Under the pieces are notes generated by a model that made no database searches, was not told where the DNA came from, and saw only the letters and a program-made list of their open reading frames with translations. Source: a bacterium (GTDB lineage Bacteria > Elusimicrobiota > Elusimicrobia > UBA1565 > UBA9628). From it: DNA of 28,290 nt. This document shows, piece by piece, positions 21,372 to 28,290 of this stretch. The stretch covers positions 1 to 28,290 of the forward strand of contig JAJYOT010000022.1 of the NCBI GenBank assembly GCA_021796015.1, in the 5' to 3' direction. The position numbers and the translations under genes were made by a program. Positions within the stretch are counted from its first letter, which is position 1; every line of letters starts with the position of its first letter.

Positions 21372-21838
21372 TGGACGTCTTTGTTCATTGGCTGCATTTG
21401 ATGGCCGCAATCCTATGGGTCGGCGGAACTTTTTCCATGTCTTTGGCGGTTCAGCCGATATTGCGAAAATTTTTGAAAGATTCCACGCGCTTTGAAATCT
21501 ATCGAGAAATCGGCGCCCGCTTCAAATCAATTATGTGGGGATGCTGGGCGACCTTGCTCCTGACCGGACTCTACAAACTTTGGGAAATCCGAGAAACTCC
21601 CGAAATCTTTTGGGGTCCCTGGGGCCGGATTTTTGCCGTAAAAATGATTTTAGTTTCCCTCATGGTTGTCTTAAGTCTTCTTCATACCTATATTTGGGGT
21701 CCTCAAATGCTTCAATTAAAAGACCCCGCGCAATTACGAGCGGTTGCCTCTAAAATGAAGATTTGGGGAACGGTTAATCTTTTTATCTTGTCTGGAATCA
21801 TCTTTTGCGCCGCAGCTTTAAGATTCTCCAGTTGGTAA
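21371..21838 (+). CDS. CopD/HemJ-like four-helix membrane protein
   Basis: A 155-residue protein with four hydrophobic helices (about 1-24, 52-70, 83-108, 130-152). The start MDVFVHWLHLMAAILWVGGTFSMSLAVQPIL is typical of the CopD superfamily; His6 and His9 plus His in LLHTYIW are possible haem b or metal ligands. The segment RIFAVKMILVSLMVVLSLLHTY, with Lys followed by His in helix 3, also recalls HemJ (protoporphyrinogen oxidase of the same structural group). It ends the cytochrome/radical SAM operon, so a quinol-linked haem b carrier or a haem-synthesis role both fit; copper transport has no support from neighbours. Confidence 0.65.
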   Translation: MDVFVHWLHLMAAILWVGGTFSMSLAVQPILRKFLKDSTRFEIYREIGARFKSIMWGCWATLLLTGLYKLWEIRETPEIFWGPWGRIFAVKMILVSLMVVLSLLHTYIWGPQMLQLKDPAQLRAVASKMKIWGTVNLFILSGIIFCAAALRFSSW

Positions 21839-21879
21839 GGATTGAACGCCTTTCTAATATGTTAGACTAAAATTAATTC

Positions 21880-22977
21880 ATGGCCTATAATATTTTGCTC
21901 ATTGAAGACGACGCCAACATCCGCTCTTTCGCGGCGACGGTTCTTCAATCGAACGGCTTTGCGGTCACGGCGTGCGAAACCGCCGCTCAAGGGCTTAAAT
22001 TCTTTAGCGAAAAGCGCCCGGATTTAATCATCGTCGACATCGGTCTACCCGATGGAAGTGGGATTGACGTTTGCCGAATGACAAGAACCGGGGTCGGCCC
22101 GTTTGTCCCTGTTATTTTCCTGACGGCTAAAGGTGATCTTCAAACGCGGCTTGCCGCTTTTGAAGTTGGAGCCCAAGATTATATTCAAAAGCCCTTCGCT
22201 ATTGAAGAGCTTTTGGCGCGCGTCAGGGTCCATTTAAAAATCAAGGAATCTCAAGACGAGCTCGCCCGGCGAAATTACGATCTTGAGATTCTTCACCGCG
22301 TTCAGCAAGATCTTTCCGATATGATTGTCCATGATCTCAAGGCGCCTCTAACCTCGATTAAAGGAACTTTAGACATCATCAAAAGCCGGGGGCTCATCAA
22401 CGAGGAGACTTATAAGAATCTTCTTTCCAATGCCGGCGAGGCCGCCGATTTTATGCTCCTCATGGTCAATGATATTTTGGATATTGGACGCGCCGAACAG
22501 AGGGCATTGCCGGTTGAGTTCTCCTCTGTTTCGATTGACGCCCTGATGGAAAAATTAAAATCTTTGTTTAACCCGGCTTCTCAAAGAAAAAGCATCCGAA
22601 TTATATCGACGCTTGACCCCCAAGCGAAAACCATAACGACCGACGCAAACTTGTTTTTTAGAATTCTAGTCAATCTAACCTCCAACGCCGTTAAATTCTC
22701 ACCCAAGGGGCAGGATGTCGAAATATCGGTATTACGAGTAAACAATAAAACCCGTTTTTCCGTGTCCGACAGGGGCCCCGGCGTTCCGCCGCATCTTAAA
22801 AACCATATTTTTGACAAATACGCGGTGGGACACGCAAAGTCTACTTCGGAAGCATCGGGAACTGGAATTGGACTGGCTTTTTGTCGTCTCGCCGTCACGA
22901 CTTTGGGAGGAACTATTTTCGTAGAAGACCGCCCTGGAGGTGGAAGTCGCTTTACGTTTGAACTGGAGGCAAAATGA
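21880..22977 (+). CDS. receiver-histidine kinase hybrid (receiver domain first)
   Basis: A 365-residue soluble signalling protein. Receiver domain 3-120: acidic pocket EDD (9-11), phospho-acceptor Asp53 in VDIGLPDG, Thr in FLTAKG and Lys104 in IQKPF. A short coiled link (121-145) leads to a HisKA domain with His151 in MIVHDLKAPLTS. The ATPase domain follows, with LVNLTSNAVKFSP (N box), DRGPGVPP (G1) and GTGIGLAF (G2). No membrane segment is seen. The input is therefore phosphorylation of the receiver by another kinase, or a cytoplasmic signal. It begins 41 bases after the CopD-like gene; a poor promoter-like TTGAAC/TAGACT pair lies in that gap. Its TGA overlaps the ATG of ald (ATGA). Confidence 0.88.
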   Translation: MAYNILLIEDDANIRSFAATVLQSNGFAVTACETAAQGLKFFSEKRPDLIIVDIGLPDGSGIDVCRMTRTGVGPFVPVIFLTAKGDLQTRLAAFEVGAQDYIQKPFAIEELLARVRVHLKIKESQDELARRNYDLEILHRVQQDLSDMIVHDLKAPLTSIKGTLDIIKSRGLINEETYKNLLSNAGEAADFMLLMVNDILDIGRAEQRALPVEFSSVSIDALMEKLKSLFNPASQRKSIRIISTLDPQAKTITTDANLFFRILVNLTSNAVKFSPKGQDVEISVLRVNNKTRFSVSDRGPGVPPHLKNHIFDKYAVGHAKSTSEASGTGIGLAFCRLAVTTLGGTIFVEDRPGGGSRFTFELEAK

Positions 22978-24089
22978 TTATCGGAGTCCCTAAAGAAATT
23001 AAAAACAGAGAACATCGGGTCGGGCTAGTTCCCGGCGGTGTCCGAGCGCTGATCGCTGATAAAAATAAGGTTTTAATTGAAAAAGGAGCTGGGCTTGGAT
23101 CCGGCATTACCGATGAAGAATATAAAGCGGCCGGAGCCGCGATTTTAGACAAGAAAAAACTTTTCTCGGACTCCGACATGATCATCAAGGTTAAGGAACC
23201 TTTGGCGGAAGAATTTTCTTATTTTCATAAAGACCAGATTCTCTACACCTATCTCCATCTGGCCCCCGCTCCGGAACTGGTTCAATTTCTTAAAAAAATG
23301 AATTTGCGCGCGGTCGCCTACGAGACGATTCAGCTTGACGATGGAAGCCTTCCCCTTCTGACTCCCATGTCCGAAGTGGCTGGAAAAATGAGCGTTCAAA
23401 TCGGAGCCCAGTTTCTGGAAAAACACTACGGCGGACGAGGCGTTCTCTTGGGCGGAGTTCCGGGCGTCCATCGGGGAACCGTCAGCATTATCGGAGGCGG
23501 AGTGGTCGGAATCAACGCGGCCAAAATCGCGGTGGGAATGGGCGCGCGCGTCAATATTTTGGATATTTCCGCTCAACGCCTGGCCTATCTTGATGATGTC
23601 TTTGGAAATTCCGTCACCACCTTAATGAGTCACGAGGAAAATATCCATAATGCCGTCGTCAACGCCGATCTCGTCATCGGAGCGGTCTTAATTGCTGGAG
23701 CCGTCGCCCCAAAACTTGTCACCGAAGCCTTGGTCAAAAAGATGCGCCCAGGATCTGTCATCGTGGACGTCGCGGTGGATCAAGGGGGATGCGTTGAAAC
23801 CGCGGCAACGACCAGCCACGACAACCCCGTGGTCATTAAGCACGGCGTTCTTCATTACGCGGTTCCCAATATCCCAGGCGCTGTCGCCAATACTTCAACC
23901 TACGCCCTGACCAACGTCACCCTTAAATACGCGCGGGCCATTGCAAAATTTGGTCTTGAAGACGCAGCTCGGCGGGATCCCGCCCTCAAAAAAGGCATCA
24001 ATGCCTACGGCGGAGAAATCACCTGCGAAGCCGTGGCCGAGGCCCTGGGGCAAAAATCAAGGAAAGTCGAGGAACTTCTCAGCGTTTAA
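22974..24089 (+). CDS. ald: alanine dehydrogenase
   Basis: It catalyses reversible NAD-dependent deamination of L-alanine to pyruvate and ammonia. The 371-residue length and sequence are canonical: [20 protein letters not shown] start, Lys74 (IKVKEP) and His95 (YTYLHLA) at the catalytic positions, the Rossmann glycine motif [15 protein letters not shown], and [13 protein letters not shown]. Translation is coupled to the preceding histidine kinase by an ATGA overlap, an unusual partner. The 3' end overlaps by 11 bases the 3' end of the convergent TPR gene, with no terminator between. Confidence 0.97.
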   Translation: MIIGVPKEIKNREHRVGLVPGGVRALIADKNKVLIEKGAGLGSGITDEEYKAAGAAILDKKKLFSDSDMIIKVKEPLAEEFSYFHKDQILYTYLHLAPAPELVQFLKKMNLRAVAYETIQLDDGSLPLLTPMSEVAGKMSVQIGAQFLEKHYGGRGVLLGGVPGVHRGTVSIIGGGVVGINAAKIAVGMGARVNILDISAQRLAYLDDVFGNSVTTLMSHEENIHNAVVNADLVIGAVLIAGAVAPKLVTEALVKKMRPGSVIVDVAVDQGGCVETAATTSHDNPVVIKHGVLHYAVPNIPGAVANTSTYALTNVTLKYARAIAKFGLEDAARRDPALKKGINAYGGEITCEAVAEALGQKSRKVEELLSV

Positions 24090-24771
24090 GTTTCTTAAAC
24101 TGAACAGTTTTGTAGGAATGACGCTTAATCTTTTGAAGCATCTTCCTTGCTGTTAAATGATATTCCGGGTTTCTGGAATCTAAAAGCCGTTGGTAGAGAG
24201 TAGTCGCTTGATCCATCTCCCCTAATCTAAAATAAATAAACGCGGAAATATTGAGAAGCATGCTGGGGGTGTCGGGATTTTTAAGATAAGGGCTGAGCGT
24301 ATCGACAACTTTTTGAGGATCTCCTTTTTTTGAAAAAGCGATCGCTGCGATATAGGATTTATATTGTTTGTTCTCAGGTTCAAGGTTCAAACCTTCTTGC
24401 ATTAAGCGCAATGCCTCATCGGAACGGTTTAAATTAAAAGCAAGAGCCCCCGCGGCATAAAGGCGCGCATAATTAAAATACGGATCGAGACTTAAAATTT
24501 CTTCCGCCCGGGGAAAAATTCCAGGGTAGAGAGGCGCGTTTTTAGGCGGGTTTAAATCATCGGCCATGGCCTCGCTCGCTCCATAATAAATGAAAAGGCG
24601 AATCATGTCTATATCGGCCGCGAAACGGTTGAGCCCCAAATTGACGAAAGCCAGGGTTTCAACCGGATGTTTTGATAACGAAAAATCAGGGAGAGAAATA
24701 GGACGTTCAAATGAAGCGAAAAGCCCGTTGAAGAGAAAATAAAATAAAAAAACAGGCCCCCAAAAGCGCAT
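24079..24771 (-). CDS. membrane-anchored TPR protein of an ABC-transporter operon
   Basis: A 230-residue protein with an N-terminal signal anchor (MRFWGPVFLFYFLFNGLFASF), a middle region rich in helices (ADIDMIRLFIYYGASEA) and TPR-like repeats from about 95 to 220 (YFNYARLYAAGALAFNLNRSDEALRLMQEGLNLEP, then PSMLLNISAFIYFRLGEMDQATTLYQRLL). It probably sits outside the inner membrane or tethered to it and binds partners. The start overlaps or abuts the stop of the permease gene, so it belongs with the exporter, perhaps as an accessory subunit. It is unrelated in detail to the TPR part of the kinase at 4160. Confidence 0.7.
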   Translation of the reverse strand: MRFWGPVFLFYFLFNGLFASFERPISLPDFSLSKHPVETLAFVNLGLNRFAADIDMIRLFIYYGASEAMADDLNPPKNAPLYPGIFPRAEEILSLDPYFNYARLYAAGALAFNLNRSDEALRLMQEGLNLEPENKQYKSYIAAIAFSKKGDPQKVVDTLSPYLKNPDTPSMLLNISAFIYFRLGEMDQATTLYQRLLDSRNPEYHLTARKMLQKIKRHSYKTVQFKKLKR

Positions 24772-25517
24772 TAGAATTCTTTTCTTTGCAAAATAAGCCA
24801 GGATAAGACAAGGAAAACGGATGAATAGAGAAGGGCATAACTTGCGCCGCTTAAAATCATGGCGCGGTTAAAACGGGCCCCCCAATTTAAAAGTTCAAAA
24901 TGGGGAAAGAGAAATAAAACGGCGCGGCCACAAATTGCGGCAAGGCCGGATGATTTTTGCGTCATAAAACGAATTTCAGGGGTAAAATTTCCGAGAACCC
25001 AGAGAGAACCTGAAAAAACAATGGCGGCGATGGAAGAAGTCGAGAAAAGAGAAAAAAATACCGCGGCGGCGGTCGCCATCAAGACTTTAAGGAAAATTCC
25101 CACGATAGAGAAAAGATACGAGTTGTTCCAACTCCAGTGATGAAGAAAAAGTAAAACAAGATGCAGCCCCGACATAAGAAGCATAATCAAAAGCAAGGAA
25201 AGAAGCAATCCCAAAACGCGTCCCAAAAGATATTGCAGGCGGTTTAGAGGGCGAGATAAAATCAAATAGATGGTCTTTGTCTCTATTTCTTTTAAAAATA
25301 GAGTCGCGGAAAAATAGAGCCCTGAAATAAGCGTGACGAGTTCAATCAGGGCTAATCCCGAGTCCATTAAAACGCGCAGTTCTTGATCGACGGCTAGCAC
25401 TCCCAGAAGAAGACTCAGGTAAATCAAAATGCCGCCGAAGAGAGCGACTAAAATAAAAATCCTATTCCAAATATTTTCAAGGAGGCAATCAACAGCTAAG
25501 ACCCATACTTGTTTCAT
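24771..25517 (-). CDS. ABC-2 type transporter permease
   Basis: A 248-residue integral membrane protein with about six helices. The block LFLKEIETKTIYLILSRPLNRLQYLLGRVLGLLLSLLLIMLL is the typical coupling region of ABC-2 permeases of the NatB/YhaP type. Its ATG overlaps the ATPase gene's stop by four bases and its stop touches the start of the TPR gene. Substrate unknown. Confidence 0.85.
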   Translation of the reverse strand: MKQVWVLAVDCLLENIWNRIFILVALFGGILIYLSLLLGVLAVDQELRVLMDSGLALIELVTLISGLYFSATLFLKEIETKTIYLILSRPLNRLQYLLGRVLGLLLSLLLIMLLMSGLHLVLLFLHHWSWNNSYLFSIVGIFLKVLMATAAAVFFSLFSTSSIAAIVFSGSLWVLGNFTPEIRFMTQKSSGLAAICGRAVLFLFPHFELLNWGARFNRAMILSGASYALLYSSVFLVLSWLILQRKEF

Positions 25518-26290
25518 TGGATGGAATTTCTAAGGAGGGCTTTAGAGGTTGGGTCATTTTGAATGATTTCGGCAAAACGGTTTTCAAGCCCGCCGGAAAC
25601 CCCTTCCCAATCTTTTCTTTGAAGAACGCGAACTAAACGCCCTTCTTTAAGAATCCCCACTCGGTGGCACAATTTCTCGATTTCAAAGATACTATGGGAA
25701 GAAATAAAAATTGTTTTTCCTTCTTCCAAAAGCCTGGAGAGATAATCTCTGAGGTCTCTAATCGCCAGGGGATCAAGCCCGCTCATCGGTTCATCTAAAA
25801 TGAGAAGATCCGGATTATGAATAGTCGCTTGCGCTAAGGCCACTCTTTGAGACAACCCCTTTGATAATTCTGAAATTTTTTTATTTTGATGGGCGACAAG
25901 ACCGGTTTCCCATAGAACCCGCTCCAGATGAGCGGAGATATCAATTTGAGAAAGGCCGGAAAGCTTTGCGTAAAATTTCAGGCAGGCCTTAACCGTCAGA
26001 AAAGAATGAAAATAAGGAAGCTCTGGCACATACCCAATGCGCGAATAAAAGGATTTTGTTTTAGGAGAGAGATCAAAAACATTGACTGTTCCGGAGTCCG
26101 GCGTCAAAAGCCCCAAGGCGAGTTTAAAAGTCGTTGTTTTTCCGCTTCCGTTGAGGCCCAGAAGTCCAAAGGCCTCCCCTTTTTCTATATCGAGGGAGAA
26201 ATCAATGAGCCCAATTTTTTTTGTGGTTCGGCCTAAATGAGATGAACGGTAAACTTTTGCCGTTTCGCGAAAAGAGATTACGGAAGACAT
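25514..26290 (-). CDS. ABC transporter ATP-binding protein
   Basis: A roughly 258-residue ATPase of the drug/Na+/lipid exporter class paired with the permease downstream. Walker A is GLNGSGKTT, the Q-loop region reads GYVPELPYFHSFLTV (PE type, usual in ABC-2 systems), the signature is LSKGLSQR, Walker B is LLILDEPMSGLDP and the switch His lies in ISSH. The frame is open from a TTG at 26323, overlapping the aminotransferase stop. I prefer ATG at 26290 (MSSVISF...), which leaves a 19-base gap, but neither start has a ribosome site. Confidence 0.9.
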   Translation of the reverse strand: MSSVISFRETAKVYRSSHLGRTTKKIGLIDFSLDIEKGEAFGLLGLNGSGKTTTFKLALGLLTPDSGTVNVFDLSPKTKSFYSRIGYVPELPYFHSFLTVKACLKFYAKLSGLSQIDISAHLERVLWETGLVAHQNKKISELSKGLSQRVALAQATIHNPDLLILDEPMSGLDPLAIRDLRDYLSRLLEEGKTIFISSHSIFEIEKLCHRVGILKEGRLVRVLQRKDWEGVSGGLENRFAEIIQNDPTSKALLRNSIQ

Positions 26291-26309
26291 GGAAAAAGAA
26301 AGCGTCTCA

Positions 26310-27407
26310 TCATTTTTTCTCAAGAACCGGAGAAAGTCTTTTTTGAAGAGCCTTAAGGCCTGTAGTCAAGTCTTCTTGGGAGATATATCCCATGTGCGCG
26401 ATTCTGATAATTTTTCCCTTCAAAGCCTCTTGCCCTCCGGCAATGGAAATTCCCTCTTCTTCGCGAAGAGAATTAACTAATTCATTTCCATCTATTCCAG
26501 ATGGAAGATAAACCGCTGTCAAAATATGAGCGGGGTTGTGTGCCAGAGTTTTGAGACCCATTTCCTTGGCCCAAGCGCGCGCATAAGCGGCCATATCGGC
26601 GGTGCGCTTAAGAACCTGGGAAAGCCCTTCTTCTTTAATGAGTCTCAAGGCTTCCGCTTGAGCGACCACCAAGGGAACTGCCGGAGTGTAGGGAGTCTCT
26701 TTGTCTTTGAGAGAATTTCTCATCGTTCTCCAATCAAGATAAAAACGCGGAAGTTTAGCCTCTTCGCAAGCTTTCCATGCGCGGGGGCTAACGGCGGCAA
26801 AGGCAAGCCCCGGAGCGTTCATAAGGCCTTTTTGGGAAGCGGTTACGACCACATCTAAGCCCCAGGCGTCCATATTCATTTCTTCCGCGCCTAAGCTCGA
26901 AACCGCGTCAACGATAATCAAGGCTCCAGGCGCTCTTTGGCGTATCACCCGGCTTAAGACCGCTAAGTCATTGAGAATTCCCGTCGAGGTATCGGTATGT
27001 TGAATGTAAACGGCCTTAATGTCGGAGTTTTTTTTAAGAAAAGAATCCAGTTCATCGGGGGAAGCGGCAAAGCCCAAGGAAGAATTGAGAACCAGGGGAG
27101 TGAGGCCATAGGCTTTAAAAATATAGGCGAAGCGTTCTCCAAACACGCCGCAGTTAAGAACGAGGGCTTTATCCCCTGGGCTTAAAAGATTGACGACGGA
27201 AGACTCCATCGCGCCGGTACCTGAAGTCGTCATCATTAAAACGGAGTTTTGGGTATGAAGAATGGATTTGAGCTCACTTGCTACAAATTCAAAAACCGAA
27301 CCAAATTCATGCGTGCGGTGGTGAAGAATCGGCTGGGATAAAGCCTTAAGAACCGACGGCGGTATCGGGGTCGGCCCGGGAGTGAGGAGAATGTATTTTT
27401 TGTTCAT
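26310..27407 (-). CDS. class V aminotransferase (alanine/serine-glyoxylate type)
   Basis: A 365-residue PLP enzyme. The start LLTPGPTPIPPSVLKAL..PILHHRT is typical of the alanine-glyoxylate / serine-glyoxylate / soluble hydrogenase small subunit group. MTTSGTGAMESSVVNL binds cofactor phosphate, VDAVSSLG holds Asp167, and TASQKGLMNAPG has the Schiff-base Lys193; the C-terminal IRIAHMGY is also typical. The exact amino donor is not deducible: serine, alanine or another. It lies 11 bases after lon, with AAGGAA as ribosome site, and precedes the ABC exporter genes. Confidence 0.92.
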   Translation of the reverse strand: MNKKYILLTPGPTPIPPSVLKALSQPILHHRTHEFGSVFEFVASELKSILHTQNSVLMMTTSGTGAMESSVVNLLSPGDKALVLNCGVFGERFAYIFKAYGLTPLVLNSSLGFAASPDELDSFLKKNSDIKAVYIQHTDTSTGILNDLAVLSRVIRQRAPGALIIVDAVSSLGAEEMNMDAWGLDVVVTASQKGLMNAPGLAFAAVSPRAWKACEEAKLPRFYLDWRTMRNSLKDKETPYTPAVPLVVAQAEALRLIKEEGLSQVLKRTADMAAYARAWAKEMGLKTLAHNPAHILTAVYLPSGIDGNELVNSLREEEGISIAGGQEALKGKIIRIAHMGYISQEDLTTGLKALQKRLSPVLEKK

Positions 27408-27418
27408 AAGGTTCCTTT

Positions 27419-28290
27419 TTAAGCGACGGCGCCGGGCGAAGAAGCGGATTTCCCTTGGGGCGGAAAATCCGGACGCGGCACGTTAAGCGCCGGCGTCCCT
27501 TTAATGGAGAGAAAAGCGGACTCAACCACTTCTTTAAAATGAGAGACCGGCACCATCTTTAAATCAGACAATATCTCAGACGGTATGTCTTCTAAATCTT
27601 TTTTATTTTGCTCCGGGAAAAGAACGGTTTTAACTCCTTCCCGGTGAGCGGCCAAAACTTTTTCCTTAAGCCCCCCAATGGGAAGCACCCGGCCTCTCAA
27701 AGTAATTTCTCCCGTCATGGCTAAATCCGGAGAAACGGGGCGATTACTCATCAAACTTAAAAGAGCGGTCGCAATCGCAATACCCGCCGAAGGGCCGTCC
27801 TTGGGAACAGCGCCTTCCGGAACGTGGATATGATAATCTTTTTCCTTAAAAACCTCATTGGAAATTCCCATTTCAGGCGCGATGGATTTAAGATATGAAA
27901 ACCCGGCTTGGGCGGACTCAACCATCACGGTCCCAAGCTTTCCAGTCAGCTTAAGATCCCCTTTTCCAAAAGAGCTGACGACTTCAATGGGCATGGTCAC
28001 GCCCCCCGCCTCGGTCCAGGCTAGTCCCGTCACAACCCCTACTGAGTTCTTTACATTTTTTTCGGGATGAAACTTTGGAATGCCTAAAAATTGCGGGATA
28101 TTTTCATTGGTGATTTCAATTTTCTTTTTTCCCTCTTTGACCACCAGCATCGCGACTTTTCTGGATAAGGAAGCCATTTCCCGGTTAAGGTTTCTGACGC
28201 CGGCTTCTCGGGTATATTCTAAAATGGCCCTTTCAAGAGCCGGTTCGGAAATAGAGAGTAAGTCTGGGCCCACCCCGTGTTCTTTCAGCC
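27419..28290 (-). CDS. lon: ATP-dependent protease Lon, C-terminal part (cut by window edge)
   Basis: The visible 290 residues are the end of the AAA+ lid ([38 protein letters not shown]) and the entire proteolytic domain. The catalytic dyad is the Ser in VPKDGPSAG and the Lys in [16 protein letters not shown], about 41 residues apart as usual. The frame stays open to the window edge; a GTG at 28273 lies inside the conserved lid and is not the start. The last 25 residues are a Pro/Ser/Ala-rich tail. The N-terminal substrate domain and ATPase core lie outside the window. Confidence 0.97.
   Translation of the reverse strand, partial: LKEHGVGPDLLSISEPALERAILEYTREAGVRNLNREMASLSRKVAMLVVKEGKKKIEITNENIPQFLGIPKFHPEKNVKNSVGVVTGLAWTEAGGVTMPIEVVSSFGKGDLKLTGKLGTVMVESAQAGFSYLKSIAPEMGISNEVFKEKDYHIHVPEGAVPKDGPSAGIAIATALLSLMSNRPVSPDLAMTGEITLRGRVLPIGGLKEKVLAAHREGVKTVLFPEQNKKDLEDIPSEILSDLKMVPVSHFKEVVESAFLSIKGTPALNVPRPDFPPQGKSASSPGAVA

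Noticed and set aside
21839..21879. Promoter TTGAAC/TAGACT before the histidine kinase gene
   Set aside because: The spacing is 15 bases and both boxes are poor; it is mentioned with the gene but not strong enough to list as a feature.
24060..24100. Bidirectional terminator between ald and the TPR gene
   Set aside because: The two genes overlap by 11 bases at their ends and no stable hairpin with a U-tract can be seen there.

Overview
The window looks like chromosomal DNA of a Gram-negative-type bacterium, roughly half G+C, with short gaps, overlapping stop/start codons and long operons. An outer-membrane porin-like cytochrome ending in Phe, signal peptides, Lon, a class V aminotransferase and large Gly/Ala-rich membrane proteins fit an uncultured environmental lineage. 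Elusimicrobiota or a neighbouring phylum is my best guess, from overall style only and with low confidence. No phage genes, transposase gene or CRISPR array is visible.

Layout. (1) 188-6592, minus strand: an operon with its own promoter encodes a signal-peptide/TPR/transmembrane/Ser-Thr kinase protein followed by two paralogous Ala/Gly/Ser-rich multi-span membrane proteins of unknown function. (2) 6708-13714, minus strand: a sugar-catabolism operon of small glycogen-binding-type domain protein, transaldolase, glucose-6-phosphate dehydrogenase, 6-phosphogluconolactonase, GH15 glucoamylase and a PTS EIIA-like protein. It would release glucose from alpha-glucans and feed the oxidative and non-oxidative pentose phosphate pathway. 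(3) 13742-14321: tRNA-Thr(CGU), with a duplicated 3' end flanking a small repeat unit also present at the window's left edge, then a cold-shock gene with a structured leader and terminator. (4) 14375-21838, plus strand: a small unknown protein, a Cys-rich Crp/Fnr-type regulator, and an operon of a DUF488-like protein, a CBS-pair protein, a Cyc2-like fused cytochrome-porin, a periplasmic monohaem cytochrome c, three different radical SAM proteins (the first AhbD/NirJ-like) and a CopD/HemJ-like membrane protein. A 6-2-6 palindrome sits about 41.5 bases upstream of the inferred start of this operon, the classic class II activator position. (5) 21880-24089, plus strand: a receiver-first soluble histidine kinase and alanine dehydrogenase. 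(6) 24079-28290, minus strand: 3' part of lon, a class V aminotransferase, an ABC-2 type exporter (ATPase and permease) and a membrane-anchored TPR protein.

The most interesting unit is region 4: a candidate redox-regulated extracellular or outer-membrane electron-transfer module carrying its own probable haem-related radical SAM enzymes. Several transcription units (kinase, regulator, electron-transfer operon) have a -10 box only 5-7 bases before the ATG and no Shine-Dalgarno sequence, which suggests leaderless mRNAs. Family names come from reading motifs by eye; no database search was run.
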